Shown: positions 1 to 8,663 of the stretch, one piece after another | How positions within the stretch are numbered: the first letter of the stretch is position 1 | Layout: each line of letters starts with the position of its first letter | Assembly: GCA_965205235.1 (NCBI GenBank) | Contig: CBDBGD010000007.1 | Location: 1-64,000 of the forward strand | From: CBDBGD01 sp965205235 | Lineage (GTDB): Bacteria > Chloroflexota > Dehalococcoidia > Lucifugimonadales > UBA1127 | Length of the DNA: 64,000 nucleotides | Direction of reading: 5' to 3' | Notes under the pieces: generated by a model | The model's database searches: none | Told to the model about the DNA's origin: nothing | The model's input: the letters and a program-made list of their open reading frames with translations, nothing else | Position numbers and translations under genes: made by a program

Positions 1-371
1 ACGGCGACGCCCTCACCCACGCCATCATCGACGCGCTCCTGGGCGCGGGCGGGGCTGGGGGACATCGGCACGCACTTCCCCTCAAGCGACGCCCAGTATC
101 GGGGCGTCGCGAGCACGCTGCTTCTGCAACACACGGCCGCGCTCCTGGCCTCCCACGGTTGGAGGGTGGTGAACGTGGATGCTACAATAATCGCCGAGCG
201 CCCCCGCCTGGGGCCGTACCTTGCTGCGATGCAGCGGGAGTTGGCCGAAAATCTCGGCGGGGACGCAAGCGCAATCAGCGTCAAGGCAAAGACCAACGAC
301 GGCCTGGGGTACCTGGGGCGGGGGAGGGAATGGCGGCCTGGGCCGTAGCCCTGCTCCAGGAGTCCTCATGA
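1..371 (+). CDS. ispF: 2-C-methyl-D-erythritol 2,4-cyclodiphosphate synthase, 5' truncated by window edge, two frameshifts
   Basis: IspF makes MECDP in the non-mevalonate isoprenoid pathway. The window opens inside the gene at the family motif GDALTHAIIDALLGA; GDIGTHFP and KAKTNDGLGYLGRGEG follow, and the C-terminus reads AAWAVALLQESS. Reading these together needs one extra base removed near position 50 and a compensating indel in the G-rich tract near 320-328, so the stored frame is broken twice. Both sites lie in G/C runs, which favours sequence error over true inactivation. The stop TGA (369-371) overlaps the cysS start ATG (368-370), so the two are translationally coupled. The upstream start lies outside the window. 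Confidence 0.85.
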   Translation, partial: GDALTHAIIDALLGAGGAGGHRHALPLKRRPVSGRREHAASATHGRAPGLPRLEGGERGCYNNRRAPPPGAVPCCDAAGVGRKSRRGRKRNQRQGKDQRRPGVPGAGEGMAAWAVALLQESS

Positions 372-1738
372 AGCTCCACGATACTCTGACCGGTCAGAAG
401 CGAGACTTCGCGCCGGCAGGCGACATCGTCAAGCTCTACGTCTGCGGTGTCAGCCCCTACTCCTCGGCCCACGTAGGTCACGCCCTGAGCTACGTCTTCT
501 TCGACGTGATGCGCCGTTACCTGGAATACCGCGGCTACCGAGTCCGCCACATCCAGAACTTCACCGACGTCGAGGACAACATCATCGCCGCGGCGCAGAA
601 GGCCGGGACGACCATCTGGGACCTGACCGGGGAGTACATCCGGGAATACTTCGAGGACATGGACGCTCTGGGTGTGCAGCGGGCCCACGAGTACCCCAAG
701 GCCACGGAGATGGTCCCGCAGATCGTGGAGATGGTGCATGGTCTGATCGACAAGAGTTTCGCCTACGAGGTGGACGGCGACGTGTACTTCCGGGTGCCGC
801 GGGTCTCGGACTACGGTAAGCTCAGCCACCGCACGCTGGACGGGATGATGGCTGGGGCCCGGGTGGAGGTGGTGGAGGGCAAGGAGGCACCCCATGGACT
901 TTGCCCTGTGGAAGTCTGCCAAGCCCGGCGAGCCGACCTGGGAGAGCCCCTGGGGGCCCGGCCGCCCCGGCTGGCACATCGAGTGCAGCGCCATGTCCCT
1001 CAACCTCCTGGGACCAGCCTGGACATCCACGGCGGAGGCCAGGACCTAATCTTTCCCCACCACGAGAACGAGATCGCCCAGAGCGAGGCCTACACGGGCC
1101 AAGCGCCCCTGGCCAACTTCTGGCTGCACAACGGCCTGCTCCGCCAAGACGAGAACAAGATGAGCAAGTCGCTGGGGAACCTGGTCACCATCCGGGAGGC
1201 CCTCTCGCAGGTGGGGCCCGACGCCCTCCGGCTCTACCTCCTCAGCTCCCACTACCGGAGCTCGCTGTCCTACAGCTCGGAGGGGCTATCAGCGCAGGCC
1301 CGAGCGCTGGGGCGGCTGCGCGAAGCAGCGGCCCAGGCCAGCGAAGCCGGCGGCAAAACGCTGGACGCGGCGCCGTTTCGGGAGCGCTTCCTGAGCGCCA
1401 TGGACGACGATCTAAACACGCCGCAGGCCATCGCGGCGCTCTTCGACCTGGCGCGGGAGATCAACCGCATGGCCCCGGAGGGCGGCGACATCGCAGAGGC
1501 GCAGGAGGCGCTACGCGAGCTGGCGGGAGTGCTGGGGCTGAGCCTGGAGCCAGAGGCGGCCGCTCTCACCGGTGCGGAGCCGTTCCTGGACCTGCTGGTT
1601 GAGATGCGGCAGGAGCTCCGGGCCGCCCGCCAGTTCGAGCTGGCCGATCGGCTCCGCGACCGCTTGCAGGACATGGGAGTGTCGCTGGAGGACACGCCGC
1701 AGGGCACGCGGTGGAGGCTTCGGAGCGGGGGGCAGTAG
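368..1738 (+). CDS. cysS: Cysteinyl-tRNA synthetase (short form), compensated frameshift
   Basis: Class I aminoacyl-tRNA synthetase charging tRNA-Cys. The start ATG at 368 gives MKLHDTLTGQKRDF, the usual CysRS N-terminus, and overlaps the ispF stop. Visible signatures are LYVCGVSPYSSAHVGHA (zinc cysteine and HIGH-type motif), GGGQDLIFPHHENEIAQSEA and KMSKSLGN (KMSKS). Between about 888 and 1012 the frame is shifted by one base: the expected PMDFALWKSAKPG and GWHIECSAMS lie in another frame, and the original frame resumes at TSLDIHGGG. The +1/-1 pair keeps the overall ORF open but garbles about 40 residues. A sequence error is the simplest explanation. The ispF-cysS order is common in bacteria. 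Confidence 0.93.
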   Translation: MKLHDTLTGQKRDFAPAGDIVKLYVCGVSPYSSAHVGHALSYVFFDVMRRYLEYRGYRVRHIQNFTDVEDNIIAAAQKAGTTIWDLTGEYIREYFEDMDALGVQRAHEYPKATEMVPQIVEMVHGLIDKSFAYEVDGDVYFRVPRVSDYGKLSHRTLDGMMAGARVEVVEGKEAPHGLCPVEVCQARRADLGEPLGARPPRLAHRVQRHVPQPPGTSLDIHGGGQDLIFPHHENEIAQSEAYTGQAPLANFWLHNGLLRQDENKMSKSLGNLVTIREALSQVGPDALRLYLLSSHYRSSLSYSSEGLSAQARALGRLREAAAQASEAGGKTLDAAPFRERFLSAMDDDLNTPQAIAALFDLAREINRMAPEGGDIAEAQEALRELAGVLGLSLEPEAAALTGAEPFLDLLVEMRQELRAARQFELADRLRDRLQDMGVSLEDTPQGTRWRLRSGGQ

Positions 1739-1840
1739 CCCGCCGCCGATACCGCTTTCCCGCCGTGAAGGGCCGGACCTGGTCGGCTGACAGGTAGTCC
1801 AAACCGGAAGCCCTGAGTCTATGGTCTGAGGAGCGCCCTC

Positions 1841-3090
1841 ATGCGCTTCCGCTTCACCGGCCTATGGCGACATCGGGACTTCACGAGGCTGTGGCTGGGA
1901 GGCACCGTCTCCAGCTTCGGGTCCCAGATCACGCTCCTCGCCCTTCCCTTGACGGCAGTGCTCATCCTGGACGCCACTCCTTTCCAGATGGGCATACTGG
2001 CAGCGGCCGGGAGCGCTCCGGCGCTGGTGTTCGGACTCGGCGCCGGGGTCTGGGTGGACCGCAGGAAGAAGCGGCCGATCATGATCGCCGCCGACTACGG
2101 TCGCGCGGTCCTGCTGCTGGCGGTGCCCGTCGGCGCCGCCTTCGACGTCCTCCGCATCGAGTACCTCTACGTCATCGCCCTGGCGATTGGCATGTTGGGC
2201 TTGCTGTTCGGCATCGCAAGCAGGTCGATGCTCCCATCGTTGGTCGCCCCGAAAGGAGCTAGTGGAGGCCAACGGCAAGCTCGCCATCGGTCGATCCGCT
2301 TCGGAGGTCACGGGGCCGGGCGTGGCAGGAGGCCTCGTCAGCTCTTCACCGCTCCCGTGGCGTTGATAGTCGACGCCCTCACGTTTGTGGCGTCGGCCAT
2401 TGCAATCCAGTCCATCCGAGCGCCGGAGCCTGAGCCCGCGCCCTCGACGGACCAGGATTTCGTGAAAGAGGCCGTCCAGGGTCTTGCCCTCATCCGGCGA
2501 AGCAGAGTCCTGCTACCGCTCGCTGCAGTGGTGGGCGGAGTCGCCATCTTCAACGCAATGTTCGAGGCGGTGTGGATCCTGTACGTCAGCAAGGACCTGG
2601 GGCTGGAGCCGGTCACATTCGGCATCATCTTCTCGATGGGCGGCGTCGGTTTTCTCCTCGGCGCACTGCTCGCCAATCGAATCATAGGCTGGACGGGCAT
2701 AGGCCGCGCCGTGTTCCTCGGCGTCGTGATAGCGGCGCTGAGCGACCTAGCGACGCCGCTAGCCGGAGGCCGGTCATCGCGGTAGCGGCCCTGCTGACGG
2801 CGGCGAGTTTCCTCTTCGGGCTCGGCGCTACGGTCTTCCGTGTCGCCCAGGTCAGCCTGCGACAGGCATCGACGCCCATCTCGCTTCAGGGGCGGATGAA
2901 CGGCGCCATGAACTCGCTGGAGGTGGGGTTGATCCCGGTTGGCGCCCTGCTGGGGGGCGTGCTGGGGGAGATCATCGGCCTGCGGCCGACGCTGTTCCTG
3001 GCGGCTGGCGGTGAGTTGGTAGCGGTCCTCTTCATTCTGCTTTCGGCGGTGTGGTCGATGCGCGACCTGCCTACGCCGAGCGATGGGTGA
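1841..3090 (+). CDS. MFS transporter of the EntS-like (MFS_3) type, three frameshifts
   Basis: About 415 residues when reassembled: an integral membrane secondary transporter, substrate unknown. The N-terminus MRFRFTGLWRHRDFTRLWLGGTVSS followed by repeated hydrophobic segments and GAGVWVDRRKKRP (loop 2-3 motif) is typical of the drug/siderophore exporter branch. Frame changes are needed near 2255 (PKELVEANGKLAIG lies in another frame), near 2335 (return to QLFTAPVALIVDAL) and near 2765 (continuation AVAALLTAASFLFGLGATVF to the stop at 3090). Conserved residues continue across each break, so either the sequence has errors or this is a recent pseudogene. The start ATG 1841 follows GAGGAGCGCC. 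Confidence 0.78.
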
Positions 3091-3101
3091 CCCGTCCGAC
3101 T

Positions 3102-3937
3102 TCACCCGCCCTCACACCCCGTCGCGACGACCACGCGCTCACCGACGCCCACTCCAAGGATCGCAGCAGCGTTGCTGTTGCGCAGTGCGACTTCGATGGT
3201 GCCGTAGCTGCCCACCAACGCCATGAGGCCATCACCGGCGGAGCCGTAGGTCTCGCTGAGACCGGCGATGCTTCGGCCTGCAATCGAGACGGTCCGCAGC
3301 CGCCCCGCGACCTCCTCTGCGGGGACGTTGGTCACTAGGTTGCCGAAGCGGTCAACGTGGATGACCTGCCCGGTCAGGCCGCCCTCCTCGCGGCGGAGCG
3401 TGGGAGGCGCCAGCCATCGAATCGACTCCACCGGCTCGCCGAATTCCTCCGGGCGCACGCCCAGGGCCAGGTGGGCCGCCACAGGCCCGAAGATTTCCCG
3501 GGCGTGGAAGGTGCGGCTCACCGGATGCCACCAGTAGCGAGGGTTGGTCAGGTGGAAGGCCCGGACACCAGGCGGAAGGGGCGCATCGCCGCCCACGGGA
3601 CGTTCATCGGTGGAGGCGGCGTGAGGAGCCAGAACTGACGAGAAGATGCCGTTGTCGGGCCCCACATAGGCTGCGTTGGGCGTGAGGAGCAACAGGGGGC
3701 GCCGCTCCGTGCCCACGCCCGGATCGACCACCGCCAGGTGCACTGTCCCGCGAGGGAAGTACGGGGCCGCGGCGCGAGCAGGAAGGCCGCGGCCGGAACG
3801 TCCTGCGGCGCTACGTCGTGTGTTATGTCGACAATCGTGAGGCCGGGATTGATGCCCAGGACGACGCCCTTGACCGCGGCGACGTACGCGTCGGACGTGC
3901 CGAAGTCCGTCAGGAGCGTGAGCAGCCGTCCCGGCAT
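3102..3937 (-). CDS. SAM hydroxide adenosyltransferase / S-adenosylmethionine hydrolase (DUF62 family), frameshifted
   Basis: Cytoplasmic enzyme of the DUF62 family, which hydrolyses S-adenosylmethionine to adenosine and methionine. N-terminal motifs LLTLLTDFGTSDAYVAAVKG and IVDITHDV, then DPGVGTERRPLLL and YVGPDNGIFSS, and a C-terminal beta domain with HVDRFGNLVTN and GSYGTIEVALRN are all present. The N-terminal part (start 3937) and C-terminal part (to 3102) lie in different frames, joined by one indel near 3755 just before VHLAVVDPGVG. About 277 residues in total, normal for the family. It sits 7 nt downstream of secG on the same strand, so it may be cotranscribed with it. Confidence 0.85.
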
Positions 3938-3944
3938 GCGGGGT

Positions 3945-4172
3945 CTAGCCGATGCCGATCCAGGTCGACGCCCTGAGGATGGCGATGAGGAGGAAGACCG
4001 CGGTGAAGATGATGGTGAACTGGAAGAGGAGCTTCTCTACGCCGCGGCGGACGCGATAGGTGCCCTGGGCGGCGCCAAAGAGGCCGCTTCCCTGGCCCCG
4101 CACCTGAAGAAGGATGGTCACGACCAGAAGGACCGAGATCATGATCTGCGCTATGCCCAGGTAGGTCTCCAC
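3945..4172 (-). CDS. secG: Preprotein translocase subunit SecG
   Basis: 75-residue membrane protein, an accessory subunit of the SecYEG protein-export channel. It has two hydrophobic segments (about residues 3-23 and 50-70) around the conserved loop QVRGQGSGLFGAAQGTYRVRRGVEK, typical of SecG. Length is normal. It lies between gatB (upstream on the minus strand, 39 nt gap) and the SAM hydrolase gene. The identification rests on the loop motif plus the two-helix layout. Confidence 0.9.
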   Translation of the reverse strand: METYLGIAQIMISVLLVVTILLQVRGQGSGLFGAAQGTYRVRRGVEKLLFQFTIIFTAVFLLIAILRASTWIGIG

Positions 4173-4211
4173 GGTTACGCCCCTTTCGCGCTCAGGAAGA
4201 GTGTACCACGT

Positions 4212-5717
4212 CTACTTCTGCTTCATTGCGGCCAACCGCTCTTCGAGGAGGGTTGTGACCAAGCCAGGGTTGGCCCTGCCCCTGGTCAGCCGCATCACCT
4301 GGCCCACCAGGAAGCGAACGGCCGTCTCCTTGCCGCCCAGGTAGTCCTGGACCGCCTGGGGATTGTCGGCGAGGGCCTGGTCCACAGAGGGAGCGATGCC
4401 CTCCGCGTCGCTAATCTGGGCAAGCCCCTTCTCCTGGACGATCTGCTTTGGCGATGCCCCGGAACGGAACATCTCCTCGAACACCACCTTGGCCTGGGTG
4501 GAGCCGACGGTACCGCCCTCGGTCAGGACCACAAGCTCCGCGAGGGCTTGGGGCGTCACCCTGCTCTGGGCGATCTCCGTTCCGCTGGCGTTCAGCAGGC
4601 GAGTCGCCTCGCCGGTGAGCCAGTTGGCCACGGCCTTGGCCCGAGACTGTCGAGCGTCGCCCTTCTGGGCGTCGGCGGCCAGCGTCTCCTCGAAGAAGTC
4701 CGCCATGTCCCTGGAGGCCGTCAGGTGCGAGGCATCGTACGGCGAGAGGCCGTACTCGTCGATGAAGCGGTCGCGGCGAGCGGCCGGCAGCTGCGGCAGG
4801 CGGGCCCTCACCTCCTCCACCCACTCGCGGGAGATGGCCAGGGGAGGCAGGTCCGGCTCGGGGAAGTAGCGGTAGTCGTGCGCGTACTCCTTGGTCCGCT
4901 GGGAGACGGTGGCGCTGCGGTCCTCGGACCAGCCGCGGGTTTCCTGGACCACCCGGCCTCCGTCCTCGAGCACGGCCACCTGTCGTTCGACCTCATACTC
5001 CAGGGCGTTGAACACGGCCCGGAAGCTGTTCATGTTCTTGACTTCGACCTTGGACGTCAGCTCCGTCGAGCCGACCGGTCGAACGGACACGTTGGCGTCG
5101 CAACGGAACGCGCCCTTCTCCATGTCGGCCGTGCTCACGCCTAGGTACTGGAGGATCGAGCGGAAGGCCAGCAGGTACTGCCGGGCCTCCTCCGGCGAGC
5201 GCATGTCGGGCTCGCTGACGGTCTCCATCAAAGGGACGCCGGCGCGATTGACGTCGACTAGGGAGTAGGCCTCGCCCGAGCCGTCGCGGACGTGCTGAAG
5301 CTTGGCAACGTCCTCCTCAAGGTGCACGCGCGTGACTCCGACCCGCCGCCGCTCGCCGTCGACGTCCAAGTCGAGCCAGCCGCCGAACGCGATGGGGTTA
5401 TCGTACTGGGAGATCTGGTAGCCCTTCATCAGGTCCGGGTAGGGGTAGTTCTTGCGGTCGAACTGCGTGTAGGACGCGATGGTGCAGTTCAGGGCAAGCC
5501 CGGTCATCATGACGAACTCGACGGCCTGGCGGTTGATGACGGGCAGCACGCCGGGCATCCCCAGGCAGACGGGGCAGACACGGGTATTGGGGTCGCCCTG
5601 AACGTACTCCGCCGGGCAGCCGCAGAACATCTTGCTGCGGGTGAGGAGCTGGGCGTGGACCTCCAGCCCGATGACGGCTTCCCAGTCTGTCCGGGTCCTG
5701 GTGCTTGTCAGTGCCAC
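4212..5717 (-). CDS. gatB: Aspartyl/glutamyl-tRNA(Asn/Gln) amidotransferase subunit B
   Basis: 501 residues. Subunit of GatCAB, which amidates Glu-tRNA(Gln) or Asp-tRNA(Asn). Signatures: WEAVIGLEVHAQLLT, the zinc cysteines in KMFCGCP and CPVCLGMPG, then FDRKNYPYPDLMKGYQISQYD, VHLEEDVAKLQH and DVNRAGVPLMETVSEPD, with a C-terminal YqeY-like tail. Length is normal. gatA and gatC are not in the window. The start ATG 5717 lies only 9 nt from the -10 box of a good promoter (see 5727-5755), so the mRNA is probably leaderless or nearly so. Divergent from moaD. Confidence 0.97.
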   Translation of the reverse strand: MALTSTRTRTDWEAVIGLEVHAQLLTRSKMFCGCPAEYVQGDPNTRVCPVCLGMPGVLPVINRQAVEFVMMTGLALNCTIASYTQFDRKNYPYPDLMKGYQISQYDNPIAFGGWLDLDVDGERRRVGVTRVHLEEDVAKLQHVRDGSGEAYSLVDVNRAGVPLMETVSEPDMRSPEEARQYLLAFRSILQYLGVSTADMEKGAFRCDANVSVRPVGSTELTSKVEVKNMNSFRAVFNALEYEVERQVAVLEDGGRVVQETRGWSEDRSATVSQRTKEYAHDYRYFPEPDLPPLAISREWVEEVRARLPQLPAARRDRFIDEYGLSPYDASHLTASRDMADFFEETLAADAQKGDARQSRAKAVANWLTGEATRLLNASGTEIAQSRVTPQALAELVVLTEGGTVGSTQAKVVFEEMFRSGASPKQIVQEKGLAQISDAEGIAPSVDQALADNPQAVQDYLGGKETAVRFLVGQVMRLTRGRANPGLVTTLLEERLAAMKQK

Positions 5718-5726
5718 AATAGGTCA

Positions 5727-5755
5727 AGTATACCGGCGGCATAGGAGGGCAACAA
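5727..5755 (-). promoter_or_regulatory. Sigma70-type promoter of gatB
   Basis: On the minus strand TTGTTG (5750-5755), a 17-nt spacer and TATACT (5727-5732). The expected transcription start falls within a few bases of the gatB ATG at 5717, leaving almost no 5' leader. It sits back-to-back with the moaD promoter. Confidence 0.6.
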
Positions 5756-5765
5756 GGACGCGGTT

Positions 5766-5795
5766 TTGCAGCACGGGCTGTGCGCCCGCTATAAT
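5766..5795 (+). promoter_or_regulatory. Sigma70-type promoter of moaD
   Basis: TTGCAG (5766-5771), an 18-nt spacer and a perfect TATAAT (5790-5795). The moaD ATG is at 5804, only 8 nt past the -10 box, so the transcript is probably leaderless. No Shine-Dalgarno sequence fits in that gap. Confidence 0.65.
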
Positions 5796-5803
5796 GGGCC
5801 ATC

Positions 5804-6071
5804 ATGGACGGGGCCGTATCCGTGACTATCCGGCTCTTCGCGCTGTATCGGGAGCGTCTGGAACGTGACCGGCTGACCCTCAACGTGCCTTCCCGGCGAC
5901 GGTTGCCGCGGCCTTGGCAGTCCTGGCCGAGGCCCACCCTCGTGTCGGGCTGCTGGTGGACAACACCATGGTGGCCGTGAACCAAGAGTACGTCGACAGG
6001 CCCACGCGCTCGAAGAGGGCGACGAGGTGGCCCTGATCCCGCCGGTGAGCGGCGGAGCACAGGTGAGGTGA
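5804..6071 (+). CDS. moaD: Molybdopterin synthase small subunit / MoaD-like sulfur carrier, two frameshifts
   Basis: Ubiquitin-fold sulfur carrier that donates sulfur to cyclic pyranopterin monophosphate with MoaE. Reassembled sequence: MDGAVSVTIRLFALYRERL at the start; TVAAALAVLAEAHP and VAVNQEYVD in the middle; EEGDEVALIPPVSGG near the C-terminus, the usual ThiS/MoaD tail. Single-base deletions near 5893 and 6003 put the three parts in different frames; both are in short G/C runs, so sequence error is likely. The stop TGA (6069-6071) overlaps the moaE ATG (6071). About 88 residues when repaired. The tail ends GGAQVR rather than in the bare Gly-Gly needed for adenylation, so processing or a sequence problem should be considered. 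Confidence 0.75.
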
Positions 6072-6529
6072 TGGCAGCAGGGTACACGCTCATTACGCAA
6101 GACCCTCTCATCCCCGAGGAGGTCACGGCCCAGGTGCGGGGGCCTGCCAACGGCGGCGTCGTCACGTTTCTCGGTACTGCTCGCAAGCAGACCCAGGGCC
6201 ATCGCGTCCTTCGCCTGGAGTACGAGGTCTACGAGGAGATGGCGGTCAAGCGCTTCCGGGACATCTTCCGTGAGCTAGGGGAGCGCTGGGGGGTCACCGA
6301 CGCCGCCATCGCCCATCGCTATGGGCGCTTGGAGATCGGGGAGATCAGCATGGTCGTGGCCGTGGCCACTCCGCATCGCAAAGAGGCCTTCGCCGCCTGC
6401 TGGTATGCCGTGGACCGCATCAAGGAGATGGCGCCCATCTGGAAGAAGGAGTTCTTCGAGGACGGCGCCGTCTGGGTTGGCTGCGGCGCCCACGCTCACG
6501 AGGTCCAGCCGGCTCATAGCGTGTCCTAG
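6071..6529 (+). CDS. moaE: Molybdopterin synthase catalytic subunit
   Basis: 152 residues. Large subunit of molybdopterin synthase, which inserts sulfur into precursor Z using thiocarboxylated MoaD. Family motifs are clear: VTFLGTARKQTQGHRVLRLEYE, IAHRYGRLEIGEISMVVAVA, HRKEAFAACWYAVDRIKEMAPIWKKEFF. The lysines of the KEMAPIWKKE segment line the active site in the family. Start ATG 6071 overlaps the moaD stop (a GTG one codon upstream is also possible). It forms a two-gene molybdenum cofactor unit with moaD. Confidence 0.95.
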   Translation: MAAGYTLITQDPLIPEEVTAQVRGPANGGVVTFLGTARKQTQGHRVLRLEYEVYEEMAVKRFRDIFRELGERWGVTDAAIAHRYGRLEIGEISMVVAVATPHRKEAFAACWYAVDRIKEMAPIWKKEFFEDGAVWVGCGAHAHEVQPAHSVS

Positions 6530-6565
6530 CCCCGTCGACCTCAGTCCAACTGGAACAGGGAGACC

Positions 6566-7219
6566 ATGCTGGAGAGGCCGTGCCCCCACTGCGGGCACGT
6601 CAACCCCATCGATTCCAGGCTCTGCGCCCAGTGCGGAGCCACGGACAATCCGGACGAACCGATGCCATGGCATGCCTTCTTCACCCGCCCAGCGGACAAG
6701 ACCCCATCGGACGCGGTCTACCTGTCGATGGGACGAGTGCTGGGCCTCACGGCCGTCACGCTGGGGCTCTACCTGGCGTACTGGTTCTACGTCACGTGGA
6801 AGCATCTGGCGTCTGAGACGGAGGACGCACACTATCCCCTGTGGCACACGCTGGCGATTCTCTTCGTGCCCATCTACGGGCTGTTCCGGCTGCACAAGCA
6901 CATTGCCGTCGTTACGAAGCTGGCCCGCGCCCAAGGCGTGGACACGACCCTGTCGCCCCTCCTCGCCGTGTTCATGTGGTTCCTGTCGAGCGTGCTGCAG
7001 GCGCTCACACTACAGATGGAGGACCCCGGCACAGCACTGAGCATCACGCTCTTCGCGCTTGCCCTGCTGGTGGCCTTCCTCGTCTGGGCGCAGATGCCCC
7101 TCAACGCCTACTGGCAACGCGTCCGCGGCCAGCTCGCCGCGCCGCCGCTGGCGGTGTTCGAGGTGGCCCTTCTGGCACTGGGCGTCTTCTCCTGGCTGAG
7201 CCTGCTGCTACAAGCCTAG
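6566..7219 (+). CDS. Zinc-ribbon membrane protein (DUF4234-like)
   Basis: 217 residues. An N-terminal zinc ribbon (residues about 5-23, CPHCGHVNPIDSRLCAQCG) is followed by four or more hydrophobic segments, including GLTAVTLGLYLAYWFYVTWK and FVPIYGLFRLHKHIAVVTKLA, which resemble DUF4234-type membrane proteins. The cytoplasmic zinc ribbon plus membrane domain suggests a small regulatory or structural membrane protein, but no function is known. A GGGAG Shine-Dalgarno sequence lies just upstream of the ATG at 6566. It follows moaE by 36 nt and may be cotranscribed. Confidence 0.8.
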   Translation: MLERPCPHCGHVNPIDSRLCAQCGATDNPDEPMPWHAFFTRPADKTPSDAVYLSMGRVLGLTAVTLGLYLAYWFYVTWKHLASETEDAHYPLWHTLAILFVPIYGLFRLHKHIAVVTKLARAQGVDTTLSPLLAVFMWFLSSVLQALTLQMEDPGTALSITLFALALLVAFLVWAQMPLNAYWQRVRGQLAAPPLAVFEVALLALGVFSWLSLLLQA

Positions 7220-7269
7220 CGGGCGCGTCCGCTTGTGGGGGCGGGCGCCGCTCTGATAGCATAGGTCTG

Positions 7270-7362
7270 GGAGGGATCGCATAGTGGTCTAGTGCGGGCG
7301 CCTGCTAAGCGCTTAGGGGCTCAAAAGGTCCCTCGAGGGTTCGAATCCCTCTCCCTCCGCCA
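7270..7362 (+). tRNA. tRNA-Ser(GCT)
   Basis: Full cloverleaf with a long variable arm, as expected for class II serine tRNA. The acceptor GGAGGGA pairs with TCCCTCC, the T-loop reads GTTCGAATC, and the anticodon loop CTGCTAA gives GCT (reads AGC/AGT). Discriminator G at 7359, and CCA is encoded at 7360-7362. The anticodon is not TCA, so this is not tRNA-Sec. Confidence 0.95.
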
Positions 7363-7426
7363 CCTTCTTTCTACCTTGGAAGCTGCATCGCGTCCGGGCC
7401 GCGTGGACCGCGTTTCCGGCGAAAGG

Positions 7427-8563
7427 TTAACTCAGACCTGCAAGTGCTCTCATCAGTGCTGTGCCGAACTCACGCTTCTGCCAACCCCGGACTTCTGAAC
7501 CAACTAGCTCCGACTGCGGGTCACCCGGGTGGCGGGCCAGACGTTCCAAGCTCGCGGTGGGCCACAGCAGGCTCGGGTCCAACCCCAGATCCTTCCCCAA
7601 CCGGCTACGCCACCCCTTCAGGCTTCTGAGGCGAGCTTTGATTCTCGCTCGCTCCACCGAACCAGGCTCATCTTTGCTCCGGAGACGTCGGGGCCGAGTG
7701 ACGGGAGGCGACCGAAGTCCATTGTCGATCGCTGCCCTCAAGCCTCTATCGGCGGGGGGACGGCCAAATCGCCCCAGCCCCTTGATGGTTGACAAGTTAG
7801 CCGCTGGCTCCGACGCCAGTTGGACAAGAGCGAAGTCCGGTATGACCTTGAATGGCGGACGGTCGAGGCGGCTGGCCTCCTGCTCTCGGAATTGGAAGAG
7901 CGCGCGTAAGACGGCCAAACCCCTGCCATCCAGACTGCGGCTGCCCTTGGCCGAAAGGAAGGCCGTCTCCCGGCTCGCGGGGGTGTGCCTCACCTGCTCC
8001 AGACGTGCGAACTCTTCCCTCACCCACTCGAGTCGCGACAGCTCCTCCAGCCGCGCCGAGAGTATTTCGCGGAGCTTCAGCAGGTGCAGAACGTCGTCCG
8101 CCGCGTACCCGAGCGCCTCAGGACGCAGGGGTCTAACGGTCCAGTCCGACCGCTGGAGCTTGCGGCTCTTGGCCAGCTCGACGCCCACGTGGTCCTTCAA
8201 CACGGACTGCAGACCCACCTGCTGCGAACCAACGAATGCAGCGGCGATGGCAGTGTCAAACAGTGCGTTTACCCGGAACCCCCAGTCCCTGTCGAAGCTA
8301 CGAATGTCGTAGTCGGAGGCGTGGAGGACTTTCTCCACGGACCGGTTGTTGAGAAGGCTGCCGAACGGCCTTACATCGTCTATCGCCAGGGGATCGATGA
8401 GGAAAGCGGTTTCGGCCGATGCGAGCTGCACGAGACAGATGCATTCGTGGTATCTGAAGAAGCCATTGGACTCGATATCAACCGCAACTCGCGACGCCTT
8501 CGACAGATGATTGACGACCCCGGCCAAGTGTGATGTTGTTCTTATGAGCTCAATCTGGCCCAT
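7427..8563 (-). CDS. rnd: Ribonuclease D (DEDD exonuclease with HRDC domains)
   Basis: 378 residues. 3'-5' exoribonuclease of tRNA maturation. The DEDDy exonuclease core is visible: VAVDIESNGFFRYHECICLVQLA (Exo I, residues about 28-50), KVLHASDYDIRSFDRDWGF (Exo II) and GYAADDVLHLLKLREIL (Exo III with Y and D). A C-terminal HRDC-like region follows (LFQFREQEASRLDRPPFKVIPD). Length matches RNase D. It is divergently oriented to addB across a 100-nt gap, next to tRNA-Ser. Confidence 0.93.
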   Translation of the reverse strand: MGQIELIRTTSHLAGVVNHLSKASRVAVDIESNGFFRYHECICLVQLASAETAFLIDPLAIDDVRPFGSLLNNRSVEKVLHASDYDIRSFDRDWGFRVNALFDTAIAAAFVGSQQVGLQSVLKDHVGVELAKSRKLQRSDWTVRPLRPEALGYAADDVLHLLKLREILSARLEELSRLEWVREEFARLEQVRHTPASRETAFLSAKGSRSLDGRGLAVLRALFQFREQEASRLDRPPFKVIPDFALVQLASEPAANLSTIKGLGRFGRPPADRGLRAAIDNGLRSPPVTRPRRLRSKDEPGSVERARIKARLRSLKGWRSRLGKDLGLDPSLLWPTASLERLARHPGDPQSELVGSEVRGWQKREFGTALMRALAGLS

Positions 8564-8663
8564 CAGCTCACGCCATCCTCCTCAGAATTTTGATCTGGGT
8601 ATAGGATAGCTAAGAACCATCCGTGTCGTACCATTGGACTCCCAACAACATTGGAGTTGATTC

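Noticed and set aside
1841..3090. In-frame stops in the MFS gene as more Sec candidates
   Set aside because: The breaks are indels that move conserved residues to another frame, not UGA at a Cys site.
7270..7362. Could this tRNA be tRNA-Sec?
   Set aside because: Anticodon is GCT, not TCA, and the acceptor arm is the normal 7-bp class II serine form, so it is tRNA-Ser.
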